The notes: generated by a model from the letters alone, not told the origin. 64,000 nucleotides of DNA from Pseudofabraea citricarpa (GCA_029641185.1 JAPWGK010000019.1:930001-994000), one strand, 5' to 3'. Counted from the first letter of the stretch, positions 46,242-58,991 are shown. Numbers and translations: made by a program.

Positions 46242-46969
46242 CTCTGCGGAGTAATACGTTAGTCGAGCTAAGTCTACAGCCTATGAGTGAAATATATTTG
46301 TCAACGGTGCTGAACAAGAAAGATAGAGAACTCTTTCCCTTTATATTCAATTCTTTAAGGTTATTGTTATCTCTTCTTACAACTCAATGTTTAAACCGTT
46401 GATGCTTGACGTACTTCAGTAGTGGGGTGAATGACTTGCGCCAATAGCGCCACCGCCAGTCCCAAAATGGGCAGGTTAAGTGAGAAAGTCCACATGATAG
46501 GCCAATCAAGAGACAATGATTGATAGCTTGATCTCAAAGTCTCGACGTCTGAGATAACAACATATTCATTCTGAAGGATCTGAATTTCACATTGATGTAA
46601 AGGAAAATGGGAAGATCTGGGTTGTTATAATCTTCAATTATGTCTTAATGGTAAGCTATGAGTGACGCTTGAACCGAAGAAAGATAATAGAACAGTTTTT
46701 AATATGACCCTTGCGAACTACACTTATCTAGCGAGCTCATAATGGTCTTGCTTGGATACCAAATCATAACCAGAAGATAGCCTAGTTTTCTGCACTCTGG
46801 TTGTGATATAGGTAAGTGTACTTTATTTATATATGACATTGTGCTTACGAAAGCCCCTAGACTAATTTTATGTGTACTCATGAGACAAAAAAAGCCACCA
46901 ATAGCTGTGTTCGAAAGAAATCTCCTACCCTTTAATCTATATGTGTACCTGAAATTTAAAATATGTTGT
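46242..46969. other. Spacer between dioxygenase and PKS genes
   Basis: This 728-bp spacer holds the dioxygenase promoter and the PKS 3' flank, both genes reading leftward. TGCGCCAATAGCGCCACCGCC (about 46438-46458) is a GC-rich island in AT-rich sequence with a GCGCCA/GCGCCA direct repeat. No gene seen. Confidence 0.45.
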
Positions 46970-49900
46970 CTATTCGATTTTCCCATTTTGTATTTTCGCG
47001 TATACTTTATCCACGAGCGCTTCGAAACTCTTTGCTCCAAGAATGTCCAGAACTTTCACATCGACATCCACTTCTGCTTTTCTGTTAGAATAATATGCAA
47101 ACCATGGTGTGATGAGAACTTTACCTCGATGGAACCAATACTGGCAAGAGACTCCAGTTAAAGAATCGATACCATATCCCACCAGGGGACTTTTGTAATC
47201 AAGCGAGGTAGCCTCATAGCCAAGGAGTCGAGCAAGGAAAGCCATGAAGTCATTGAGGAGTAAAGCTCGAGCTTCAGTTTCTTCTAATGTTCTAACACTT
47301 TCCTTCAGAGTCATGTTTTGCAGGCCGGCAACTTGATCTGCATCCCAGGTTTTTCTATGGGTTTGCAAAAACCCAAATTCAGGCAGCTCGGTCCAATAAA
47401 GCATTGTCTGGTCCTGCGATCCGATAAGTTTGCCATCAACCCGCTCAAACATCTCAAGCCCAGTGAGAATAAAAGAACGCTCCGATTGGGGGTTGTGTGA
47501 TTCGTTAATAGCAGCTTCTAGAATCTTTCCAAGGTGGTGCTTTTCAAGATGGGTGAGTCCACTACGCGTAAGGGTTTGTAACATCGTGTCGCCTTTTTTT
47601 AGATCATACAGGATTCCTATGTCAGCTACAAGACTTGTTAGACAAAACTCTAGAAGTAAAAATTGTGGGGAATCGGAGAGACCTACTCATGGCCCCTAAA
47701 CCTATAGAAACACCGCAAAGTCCGAGTGACCTTCGAAACTGAGTGAGGGCGTTCAGAAAGCTGTTACCAACATTGTATCCAGCTTGGTTTCTATTCCCAA
47801 GAACACTAGCTATCGAAGAAAACATAATGAAGAATTCAAGTTCGTCTTGTAGCGTCTTTTCATGCAAGATCCAACTGGATCGGATTTTGAGTTGTAATGC
47901 TCGATCCCACTCAGCGCCAGTCATGGATGCTAAAGGGGCATCGCCAAGAAGTACCGCCAAATTCAGTACTCCTTTTATAGGAAACTGCTGCCTTATATTG
48001 GATAGAGCGATTTCAATTGCTTCGGCATCACAAGCGTCTGCTTTGACGACTTTAAGCGATAATCCTGAAGCAGTGAGGTTGTCGAATAGCTCTTGTGCCT
48101 CTTTTGTTTTCAGGCCTGATCTTGAGATAACGAAGATGTTTTGCGCTCCGTTCTGAGCCATCCAGGACAGAACATATCTTCCCAGACCTCCGAGTCCGCC
48201 GACAACCACATATGCGCCCTCGGTAAACAGTCTATCTGCTGGTTTGTATGTTACAATAGTTCCTTTGGCCTCCGTGAAATTATCATGAATGATGACATTG
48301 GAGTAGGCTGCTTCAGAACTCTCAGCCCAAAAGGCGTCTTCAATTTGAGTAAGATCAAAAAAACTCAAAGGCGAGTCGAAGTGTAATCCTCCTGTCCAGA
48401 CTCTATCAATAATATAGGTCCCATGCGAGGACGAAAGATAGTCTTCAATATCTACCCTTGATTGGTTGACAGTAATTCCACGTGCGGGATGCATGCCAAC
48501 AGTGAAATCTGCAACCGTTGTCTCGTCACTGACTACATGAGCTCCACAATCTGTGACGAAGGTTTCGACAGCCTTTCTAAGTATTCCAGTGAGATCTATG
48601 CGAAAAATATCTCCTGTTCTCGCTCTGGCAAACCCATCAACGATAGCTAGCGCTGCACACATCGCTGCAAAATACGCTGTTAATAGCATCACCGAACCGG
48701 GGTCTCCGCATTCATAAAGATGGTCATGTGAAACCGTAGCAATGTTCGACTTGCTCCCGCCTTGCTGCCATCCAACAACATATTGGCCTGACTTAAACCA
48801 CTCTGTGGATTCGGAGATAACCTTCCCTCCAAAAAACCTCCCTGAAAGAGAAGTCTTGTGTTTGGTATACGCTTGAATATCCTCCTCGTCAATAACAGAT
48901 GCCGAAATTTCAACAGTAACTTCCTCATCCAAAACCATTTTAGTTCGGGAGTGATTATTCGAAACAATTATCGCTGAGGACCTAGGGGATTTCAAAACTA
49001 ATTCATAGTCTCCACAGGCTCCTGGTACTGGAACAGGGCTTATTATTCCAGTTAAAGCGGAAAGTTCATCGTCTGGAAAATAGCGTTTGATATGAAATCT
49101 CGAGTCGATAAAATCATATTGAACTTCATTACCATCTAAATTAGAAGACATAATCCTTAATATAGAATCGTTGAGCACGTTACTTGGGTCTGATGCTTGG
49201 AAGTTCAACCAGGTGACTTGCAGAGATGGCTGTTCAGACTGTAGCGTCCGAAGAACGATACCAGCTAAGGAGGAGAATGGACTTTCTCGTGGCTTTCGAG
49301 TGACCCAAACAATCCTTTTGGCTAATCTCAAAAGATGTTGAAGCCATGGCATTAATTGGTCTCCTGGCCAAGTCGCAATAACTGACTTTTCCTCGGACTC
49401 CACAATGACAGCATCATAAGGCTGGGTCTGCATTTCACAGAATTCGAGGATTGGATTCTCTTTGAGTTCGACAAGCTTTGCATGGCAATCCCCAACCAGG
49501 TTAGCAATATCACCAATATCCGAAAATATCCGAATAGTCCTCTCTTCAGAGTTTTGCGATAACTCATGCCTTCTCCACAATTCCCACTGACTGTTACTTT
49601 CAAAGCCCTTCACGGATGCCAGCCTCTGGAAAGACCTCGATAAGACGTTTTCTTTGGCTACAAAATTGCTTTCAAGACAAATAAGGCCATCGGGACCAAC
49701 GAATTCAATGTACGATTCCAATTCAGAGTCTCCTGTTGCAAACAATATATGCAATTTAATTCCAGAATCGAACTTGCTAGAGACTTGCATGTCTTGCGTT
49801 AAAGTGATTGCATCTTCCGATATAACTTGAACCGATCGAAACCTTCTACGTTCCCATCTTTGCAGGTATCCTAAGATGTGATTTATCTTGTTGTGATCTA

Positions 49901-52900
49901 ACTGGAAGATTCCTATATCGCACATTGGCCATTTGTGAGTTACCAAGTCCAAAACTTCTGGAAGGTCGATCGAATCTGTCGAAGATAATAAAGTAATGTC
50001 AGGAAGAGCCCAAGAACGGTAGAATAGAGAACCAATTCCCTGTTTCGGGTTGAAATAGCCAAGATCAAGTAGAGATAAGTCCCGGATTAAAAGATTTTGG
50101 CTTGCTGCAAGAAGTTGAAGATCATAACGTTCGTTGGGCATTAAGCATACGGCGAAATTTCCAAGATCAGAAGCCATTGGCCTATTTTGTACCGTCAATC
50201 GACCAACCGATAATATCTTGGTCAGTCGTGGAAGTCTGGATGTCAATGACTGCAAAATTGGTAGGTTTAAAACGGCATCGAGCGTCGTTGACGGGATGGA
50301 AGTCTCTGAAAATATATCGGAACATGCAAAAGTGCCAGTAAAACCTTGGATTGAAGACTGAACCGTTTTGAAATTTCTGTTAAACCCAGGCTGTATTTTT
50401 CGAAGTCTATCCATCATGATTTGATCATTCTTTATGTGAGATCTGCCGAGATCCAAATCCGGTTCCAGAGAGTCTGACCATCCAATTAGTCCCGATGCAT
50501 GTGTTATTTCTGGTCCAGTTCTTGTTGGTAATGATGAGATTGTAAATAGATAGGTATTGGTTTGAGTCATTTGCGCATTAAAATGAAGTTCTATGACAGT
50601 CTCTGTTTCCGAGAACAAGGACAGAGGTAATCCATCAGTAAAAGTAACATCGGACAATTGACAGTGTTTAGCAGCCACTTTCGTTGAAATCTGAAGCTGC
50701 CGGGCTGCCTCCATAGCCATAACCAGAAATATCGATATTGGCATCTCAGTATCCGGTCCATCCTTGCAATATATATCAGCATTGAAAGTTTGAGAATGAT
50801 TGGAGTACCGACCTCTTTTAATTTCAACAACCAAGGAACTTCTTTCAACATCAGGAGGTTGCGCCAGCTGGGGAATGAATTGATGTCTTCTAAATATCGT
50901 GATCCAAGTAGCTCGTGATGTGGAAACTGGCGGAATCTGATCCTTTGACTAATTCTTGACTCCGACCATATATGCGAAGAATGATTCCATGTATATGAAG
51001 GCATGTCCTTCAACACATTTCCATAAACCATTTCTCCTTTAGAGTCCACGTGGGCATTTATGGCCGAAGTATTGAGCTTGATCCGAGCAGCAATCATGGC
51101 CCCTGCACTGGACAGCATGGAGTCCATGGTATCTTTACCTCGGAAACAAGAATGGAATAATGGCACAGAATCCTTTTCCAGGGACCTTAGCAACTCCTTC
51201 ATTGGAGAGTGGAGAGCAGGGTGTGGACCCAGTTCCAGTATCGCGATTTTCTCAGAGGAAGATGATATGATTTTCTCAAGAGCTGAGGAAAACAGGACAG
51301 TCGAAACCATGTTTTCTTTCCAGTAGTTCGGGGTGCAGTCTTCCGAGCCAAGGAGATCTCCTGTTACTGATGAGAACATATTACATAGAGGTGTCGAAAG
51401 ATGACTTGATACACCTGCTTCCGCAAGAGCTCGTTCATAAGGTTCTGCGATGGGCAGCATAAAATGAGAATGGTATGCTAAGGAATAAATCAGCGTAAGA
51501 CTCACTTATAAGACAGTTTATAGCATGGGTTACCTATATCAACTTTGAGCTCTCGGCAGAATATTCCATCACTGGTAGCCACTTGAACTAATTCTTGAAT
51601 CGCTTGCCTGTCTCCTGAAAGCGTACAACTCTCTGGAGAATTTACTGCTGCAAGATCAACTATTCCTGCAAACATTGCCAGGTATTTTGAAACTGCCACT
51701 CTCGACGCACCTATAGCACACATCGACATGGGAGTCCGCGAAGATCTGTCAGAAATTGTATCAATCATGTTTGCAACATAAAAGCCACGATAATATGCTA
51801 TAACAATGGCATCCCGAACCGAAATAAGCCCTGCCGTGTATGCTGCTGCGATTTCTCCAGATGAATGGCCCACAACGGCTTTAGGCTCAAGACCCCATGA
51901 CCTCCACATTTTTACCAATCCTAACTGGATTGCTGTGCACAGGGGTTGTGAAATTCGTGCTTGGTAAATATTGGTATTAGAATCTGCCTTCATCAACTCG
52001 GTGACAAGCGACCATTCTGGACCCTCTGCCAGTGAATTCAATTCCTGCTCGCATTCTAAAATTGTTGCCTTGAATATCTCAGATTCTATCAGAAGTTCTT
52101 TTCCCATTTTGGGCCCTAATAAACCAAAGGTCAGTGTGAATGTTGCTTGAGGTGTGGTCAGAAATCTTGAACGCACATTGGGCACCTTGACCAGTAAATA
52201 CAAAGATAACTTCTCGGACTTTATCACTTCCAACCACATGAAAATTGCCTGACTCTGTTTGAAGCTTTGTTGTAACTTCTTTTATATCTTTTGCTGTAAA
52301 AAAGTATGAATGCCGCAGCAAAGACCTTCGACTCAATAGGGTGTGGGCAAGATCTCGCATTTTTGGTTGAACACGTTCAGAATACGCTGCATATTCCAAT
52401 GAAAGATTCTTCAATGAGCCTTCGTCTGCCGCTGAAACTTTGAAAAGAAAAAGTCTTTCCTCAACTTCTACAGTTGACGGGGTGATAAGGTATTCCTCCA
52501 AAACTGCGTGACCATTGGTTCCTCCAGCTCCGAAAGTATTTATGGCCGCACGCCGAATTCCCGAACTTGTCTCAGGCCAATCAATAACGCCTACTGGAAT
52601 TTTGACTGCTTGAAAGTTGATTTTTGGATTGGGCATGTTGAAATGCATCTGAGGGGGTATTTGGTGTCTTTCCAGGCATAAAACTGTTTTAATAATCCCA
52701 GCAAGTGCGGCACAGGCTTCAAGATGGCCAATGTTGCTTTTTATCGAGCCGACCACTAAGGGATCGCCAGAGCGTATTGTAGAAAATACAGAGTTGATCG
52801 CCGCAAACTCTAGAGGATCTCCAGCTGAGGTTCCTGTGCCGTGCGCTTCGATATATTGTATACTACTGGGGTCAATGCCATTATTTCGATACAAATTACT

Positions 52901-53828
52901 CATATTTTGGCGCTGAGCTTCAGATGACGGCAATGTGATGCCTTGAGTTCGTCCATCCTGGTTCAAAGAAACGGCTTTGAGCACTCCTCTGATCGGATCT
53001 CCACACTTTTTGGCATCTTCAAGTGGTTTTATAAGCAGGGCTAGGACTCCTTCTCCGCGAGCGTAACCATCCCCTTCCTCATCAAAGCTGTGACATATTC
53101 CAGTGGGACTCAAAAATCCAAGTTCTGATGAAGGTATGAACATGTCGGGAGTAAGGATAAGCTTTGCTCCACAGACAAGAGCCATCGATGACTCTCCACG
53201 CTGTAAAGTGCCGATAGCTTGGTGTAGTGCAGCCATTGTAGATGAGCAGGCTGTGTCAATGGCCATACTAGCACCGGAGAGGTTGAAGAAATAGCTGATT
53301 CTGTTTGCCGCCATGCAGGTAGCTGTTCCAGTCGCCAGGTATCGAGGAGTGGCTTCAATATCCCGGCTCAGTATTGAGTGATAATCGCAACTATCCATTC
53401 CTGTCATACGTAAGCAAAGCGCGTCAAATTACACCAGACTAAATACCAGCAAATACAGCAGTATCGGTGCCTTGAAAGTCTTCCAGTAATAGACCAGCAT
53501 TCTCAACAGCTTCGTAGGCAATCTCCAAAAGCATACGCTGCTGCGGATCAATAGATGCTGCCTCAATAGGTGTGGTATGAAAGAAGGCATGATCAAAACG
53601 GTCGATGGCATCATCCTCTAGCATGTAGGCATTCTTAACATTTGTCAACCCTTTTCGAGGGCCACCATCCGGATGATAAAATGCGTCTATATTGAAACGG
53701 GTGATTTTCTTTCGTACGTCCTGAGAACTTGCAAGTACATCCCAGAGTTGCGAAGGTGACTGAGCACCAGCAACTCTGCATGACATGCCAATGATGGCAA
53801 TGTCATCTTGAACTCCACGCTTCGACAT
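46970..53828 (-). CDS. Highly reducing-type polyketide synthase, KS-AT-DH(degenerate)-psiKR-ER(degenerate)-KR-ACP
   Basis: Iterative type I PKS, 2178 residues. Model: complement(46970..47076, 47125..47625, 47687..50762, 50813..51477, 51534..52115, 52177..53400, 53447..53828). KS (about 6-430) has DTACSS (Cys179), EAHGTGT and SNIGHLE. AT (about 530-840) has GQGAQW across an intron, GHSSG (Ser620) and YHSH. DH (about 905-1150) keeps HELLGSR, WRNLL and VPWL, but reads PWLLKLKEDG where PWLRDHxVDG is expected (Leu949 for the catalytic His), and LDAVLNL for LDACFQ. No SAM-binding motif is seen, so no methyltransferase. A structural psiKR (WVTRKP, GIVLRTLQSE) and an ER-like region follow; the ER has IDLTGILRKAVE where HAAAGGVGQAA is usual. 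KR (about 1803-1977) is intact: GGLGGLG, SSIAS, GYNVGN. ACP has GIDSL (Ser2131). There is no release domain. The start at 53828 puts the KS at residue 6. Confidence 0.92.
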
Positions 53829-54979
53829 GATAGACGGCGACACCCAAACTGGGTCGGCCTGAATGCAGAGGGAGTCTTCATTATAAACAGCCTCGAATCC
53901 AAGTCTGGTGAGACGGGTAAATAGCAAGCCGGTCCGAGTGAGAGAAAAAAGGAGGCTGTGATACAAATGCCAACAATGTTTGGTGGTCGAGCCCAGCCGA
54001 TTGTTGTTGTGATGTCACTGGCTCTGGACGCTCTTATCGATGCCCCGGTCGCTGCATACTGACTTTCTCTATTTGGGGGCAGGGAAGCGCGGCTGTAACC
54101 CTTCCTAGAAAATCTCACCATAACTACGGGTGATTGGCCGTAAGCAGTGAGGAATCAACTTGTAGAGAGTTGTCTTCACAATACCATTGGTCGTACTTAG
54201 CACGTTGGCTTGCAGTGGCTCTTTCAAGTGCCATTCGCTCCATATTCTAACAGATAATCACGAGACATAAGAAGACCCAGAGATATACAACTAGAAATCC
54301 ATTCCTACAATGCACAATTTATTCAGATAGCCTTAAATATCATTACAAATAAATTGTAGCTTACATCTATTGCAACATCTATCTCTCATCTCTAATCTTC
54401 TCAGTATCTCATATCACGTGCTCGGCGTCACTTGATCTTCTGGATAGGCAGGTAGACATATATATATGATAGAAAACGCACTTATAATACCGAGTTTAAC
54501 TTATTCTCAAAGCTCGCTATCTATATTGTGTAAGTTATATCAAATGATTCCCGAATCTGGGGAATTTGGAGCCCCAACCTCATTGCATCAATTAATCGTA
54601 TCATCAGGAGTGAAGATCGAAAAGCTAGATGAAAACAAAATAAATTGAGTTCTCAGTAACAAGATAAGTCTAGATCTTTGTAATCATATAGTGCTTGCAT
54701 CAATATTTCTTCAGGCTCTATCGTATCTTCAGTGCCTGAAATCAAGTCTCAAAAAAACATCAACACTACTTCTTTCTTTAATTATTTACAAAATCTTGAG
54801 GCACTTGTGAACAATTACCAAGGAAGCCTATGTATTTTTTTAGTCTTGAGAAACTGGGCAGAATGTAAGATCATTCACGAAGAGGGAGAGGAGTTTGTAG
54901 TACAGTCAGGCCATTTAATTATAACTATTAGAACCGTTAAAATCGTATTACAAACATGTCAGCTTCTATATCCATTAAA
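53829..54979. promoter_or_regulatory. PKS upstream region
   Basis: This 1.15-kb stretch precedes the PKS start and follows the 3' end of the membrane-protein gene. It is AT-rich. TATATATATG at about 54459-54468 is far from the PKS ATG and unlikely to be its core promoter. TCACGTG lies at 54415-54421. Small open frames at 54466-54648 and 54732-55064 have no family resemblance. Confidence 0.45.
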
Positions 54980-56047
54980 CTATCGCGCCTGGGTTCTAAG
55001 CAAAATTTCGCTCATTACCAACGCTCGCCAAAAATATGCCTTATCTATCCATGTCTTCACATGACTTGGATATATTATTTTCACTTCCGGGCCCTCATAT
55101 TTATCGTCTGCTGCATGACGTAATATATCGGACAGAATAACAGTCTTCTTGCTCCACTGCACTCAGTCAGTAACGAAACCAATGATACAATCCACAAGTG
55201 CTGAACATACCTGGCAAAATTCCAACTGTTCACAGTTATCATACTCCAACTGACCAAGCAAGACCCATCCATATCTGTCATAGCATCTTTTGACATTCCG
55301 TTCTCGTCTTTGAATCATGCGCTGGCGATAACGCTTTCTACTTCTCTCTGTCGTTTCAAGTCCTCGATACGGATCGGGCATTTCGCCAGGCACAGGAATA
55401 TGATTAGGAATGGTAAGAGAAAAGGTATATAGGCTATCACAGGCCATGGCCATACTTCTCGAGTACCCTACGCTTTTGCGGAACCTCTGAGTTTGTTCCA
55501 TGGCAATATCCTTTGTAATATTGTACCCCCCGTAGCAATGTTGACTCTTCTCTAATGCATGAGGGTCTTGAAGCTTTACTTGGTCGTAACATGCGGCTGA
55601 CCATGTCATTCTAGGGTCATGAAGATTGGCTATGAACTCTGTGTCCTGTAAGATTCCTTTCCCATTGAGGGTGAAGATGATCTCGGCGACGAACTGAGAT
55701 GTTGCTGCAAAGATGAAGAGCCACAGGTACCATCTCCAAAATCGAAATCCAAAACGAGCCACCAAAAAATACACGCTGAGGCGGAATAATGTGATGAGCA
55801 TATATAACAGTGGATGACCAAATATTGTCATGAATACATCAAAACCAATACTGAAGTAGTGGGGATTCTGTGCTAGATCTTCTCGCATGCTGGATTTACC
55901 GTTATATGCTACAGTGATAAAGATCGAATAAAGAATAACCAAGTCGGATTTCGACGGTGAGCAGCGCGGGTCATTGAACGACCTCTCAAAGAATAATGTC
56001 GGACGATTGCGTATGCCGAGCCAAAGGAGGACATATTGTGCCAGCAT
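54980..56047 (-). CDS. Unrecognised multi-pass membrane protein upstream of the PKS
   Basis: I do not recognise this protein. Model: complement(54980..55156, 55211..56047), 337 residues, with one 54-nt intron (GTATGT...GTGCAG). The start is uncertain: the open frame extends upstream without an ATG, and an ATG at 56163 in another frame could be joined by an unseen intron. Hydrophobic segments are at about residues 45-60, 82-105 and 110-135 (PLLYMLITLFRLSVYFLV, WRWYLWLFIFAATSQFVAEIIF). A Cys-containing region (AACYDQVK, SQHCYGGYN) and a strongly basic segment (TTERSRKRYRQRMIQRRERNVKRC) follow, then a soluble tail. It reads in the PKS direction, about 1.2 kb upstream, so it could belong to the cluster. 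Confidence 0.6.
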
Positions 56048-57565
56048 GTTGTCGGGTCCTCGAGAATTTCGGGGGGAAACTTCGTGCTTAAAAGCCTTTC
56101 TGCCACAGGCTGCCCGATATGTGTATAACAAGTCTGAAGAACAGGAGTCTTCTTAGATTTCATTCAATCTGTCAAGCAGTTCGAAGATAAAACATTTTTG
56201 ATTGAAGTTCAAGAAATGAATACGATATGCGTTAGGTGTTCTTTTTTTCAAGTAGAATTTGATCTGTCTGCGCCGCATCGGTAAAATTTGCATGGGCTAA
56301 GCTTGGCAGCTCTCCCCCTTTGTTTACCGAGTTCATACTGGTGTCATACGTAGAGAGCTGAGTCAAGCTACGATAAATTAACACAACTTATTAAAACTTT
56401 AGCTAGAAACAAATATCCTTTCCGAAGCCTATATGCATGAATTTAGCAAACCTACCTACAAATAGATGAATCGTCCTCTCGAGCATAAACTAAAATTCGC
56501 TTGCTTCTACTTTGTTTTTGAGAAGTGATTGTTCTCAATTATACCTTAAAGATTCAAGAAAGTGTAAAGTTGAACAGGCTTTCAGACTAGTGAAAGATGT
56601 GCGTGCCAAATCACCTTCATAAGCTGTACTCGCTTCCACAATTGTTGTTAATATTGTAGCAGCCGTTCCTCTAATGTAGCTGGTATCCAGGTTCATATGG
56701 TATCAGGATAGAAAGTTATAATTATTGTGGTAGATGAATACTAAACCTAGATATTTACAGCTATGAGAAAGTCTTTGTCTGGTTAGTACCTTAAATTCCG
56801 AATATAGATCCTGAGTTCTGATTTGCACCAAGCAGGGGAAAAGTCTCGATAAAGTTTCAATCTGAAAGAGCTATAATTGACCATAAACGTATAAAAGCCG
56901 TTATCAGTATGTGTACCAAAACTTGTTGAAGTAGCAACTGGGCTATTAGACACGCTGCTAGGTATATCGTCAGGTATTTTCGACAAGCAACTTAAAAGAT
57001 TTGTCGAAAAAGTGCACCGTACTTTCTCGAGCAATCATGTGAATCTTCTGAAATCTGATATTTTGGTACAATGTACGATTATATATAGAGATAAAAGAAG
57101 AGAACAAGGAATATGTTTGAAAAAGTCAGTAGAGTTGAAGCAGCAGCAGTACTTCGAAGCAACGCCAGGAGATGATATGATGCTTACCTAATTAGAAGCA
57201 CGCGAGGCCGTACGCGTCGCGTGGGATTTCGCGTTTCGTGAATCATAAATCACAATCATCATCAACAACCCATCAACGAATCATCGTCAGTGTTCAACAG
57301 TCAATTCTCATGTGTTTTGTTCCTTGGTTTGATAAGACACATTCAGAGCTACATCCAAGGACCCGAAATGGCCTATAAACTCACTTCAGCCAGGCCCAAT
57401 GTTTAAGCGCTGTTCATCTGACTGCTGGTCACCAACAGATTTAATATTATAATACAGCTGGCCGAAGACCTAACAAAATATCGCGATACTGCAACGCTAA
57501 CAGTTGTCCCCTCTAGACCTCGATAACCAACAACTCAAACCCAGGAGCCGAGAAGGAAAAGGTCC
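56048..57565. other. AT-rich spacer without a supported gene
   Basis: This 1.5-kb stretch lies between divergent genes. The left end may include an unrecognised 5' exon of the membrane protein (an ATG at 56163 opens a 44-codon overlapping frame). An 83-codon minus-strand frame at 56783-57034 shows no family signal. The right end is the leader of the kinase-like gene. Confidence 0.45.
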
Positions 57566-58384
57566 ATGATGGAATCATATACCATCTCCAAGTCAGAAAT
57601 TGAGGTGCTATCTCAAGAAATTAATGACGAATTTGCACATTATCGCATACGAGCCGGACACCGAGTTCACTATGTGACAATGGCAGCTGATACTTTTGAC
57701 GAAGACACGATATGTCGTCCGTACCTACTCATACCCCAACTACCAGATTTTCCAGACAGTAAATGGACAAAAATGGAAGTGAGCCGCAAACCAGACGATT
57801 CTTTAACATCCGAGATTTCATTCGAAGAGCTGGCGGCCGTAAAGACGATATGGCATCCGAAGACCATCGACGTGCTGTCCTTGAAGGAAGTCAAGCGGTA
57901 CCGATCCGGAGTCCACGAAGTACTTTATTCTGGTCGTCTGGCGATTTGCAAAATTGCATGTTTCGGATGGCAAATGCCTACAATGGAGCACGAGACCTAT
58001 ACATATTCAGTAATTGAAGAATACCGAGAGCCTGGAGATCCTGTCATCGCTCCTGCTTTTTGGGGCCACGTGACGGAGAATGGACGAGTGATTGGGATGC
58101 TGCTTGAGAAGTTGGAAGGTGACTTCGCATCAATCAATGATCTGCCGGCATGTAGAGAAGCCCTCGAAAACGTCCATCGCATGAATATGGTTCACGGAGA
58201 TGTAAATCGGTATAATTTCATCCTCGACCGCTCAAAGGAACCTGTCCATGTCCGCTTGGTCGATTTCGAACATGCTGAACCATATGAAGAATCGAAGGCT
58301 CTTGCAGAACTCCAATCACTACCATCGGAGCTAATGGAAATGACTGGAAGAGGTGGGCTGGCTATAAGAGTTGACACTGCTTAA
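57566..58384 (+). CDS. Protein-kinase-fold phosphotransferase-like protein
   Basis: Single-exon protein, 272 residues. The N-terminal 95 residues are of unknown type. The C-terminal part resembles a small kinase or aminoglycoside-phosphotransferase fold. RLAICKIACF could carry the ATP-binding Lys, IGMLLEKLEGDF is the hinge, VHGDVNRYNFILD is the catalytic loop (HxDxxxxN), and VRLVDFEHA is the metal-binding DFx. No Gly-rich loop is evident and the alpha-C Glu is unclear, so it is a minimal member as found in many fungal expanded families. Two adjacent ATG codons (57566 and 57569) are equivalent starts. Substrate unknown; no link to the PKS is visible. Confidence 0.75.
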   Translation: MMESYTISKSEIEVLSQEINDEFAHYRIRAGHRVHYVTMAADTFDEDTICRPYLLIPQLPDFPDSKWTKMEVSRKPDDSLTSEISFEELAAVKTIWHPKTIDVLSLKEVKRYRSGVHEVLYSGRLAICKIACFGWQMPTMEHETYTYSVIEEYREPGDPVIAPAFWGHVTENGRVIGMLLEKLEGDFASINDLPACREALENVHRMNMVHGDVNRYNFILDRSKEPVHVRLVDFEHAEPYEESKALAELQSLPSELMEMTGRGGLAIRVDTA

Positions 58385-58991
58385 AAATGAATCCCTTTTG
58401 TTGTATTTTTATTGACAAACAGCGAATATTAATTGTACGTGTAATTTGATTTTCACACAATTAATAATAATTATAGCGGTTTTGTAAGAACACTTTTGAC
58501 ATTCTAAAACTATTTATGATGTTGGCTCACCATCGGCCTTATATTAACGACATGAGCTTTCGAAAATGTCTCGTTTAACGGCCACCACAACTAAAAATAC
58601 AATAACATACCGTATCGTTTCAGCATTCAAAAGCAAAGATGACTGCGCCTTGATGATTCTTTTTAATAGCAGGTAGCACGAAGTTCCAACTTCTAACTAT
58701 CTAACTATTGCCAAGGTGATAAGTTGTATTTTGCCTTAAAATGGCCTGTGGGAACCAACATGTTGGTTTGGTGGCGCGTAATAAAACAGCGCTTGGCTTG
58801 GCTTGGTCTCCTTTCCGTAATCTTTGGGCGGCATTCTTATCTTACTAGCATATCTATTAGCTATCTAATTTGATGTTCCACGGTTTGCATTTGCCGTTGG
58901 GATTGTTCCAAAGCATTAAATCTGACTATCGCTGCTCGTAGTCTTCTTACATACTCGTGGTCGTTATACTTGTCACATATTATAAAGAGTC
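58385..58991. other. AT-rich spacer
   Basis: Between two same-strand genes. GGCTTGGCTTGGCTTGG-like direct repeats occur at about 58792-58806. I see no gene. Confidence 0.5.

Noticed and set aside
46970..53828. PKS as a frameshifted pseudogene
   Set aside because: Each apparent frame break coincides with a GT-AG intron of 46-61 nt that restores frame and gives a protein colinear with known PKS domains.
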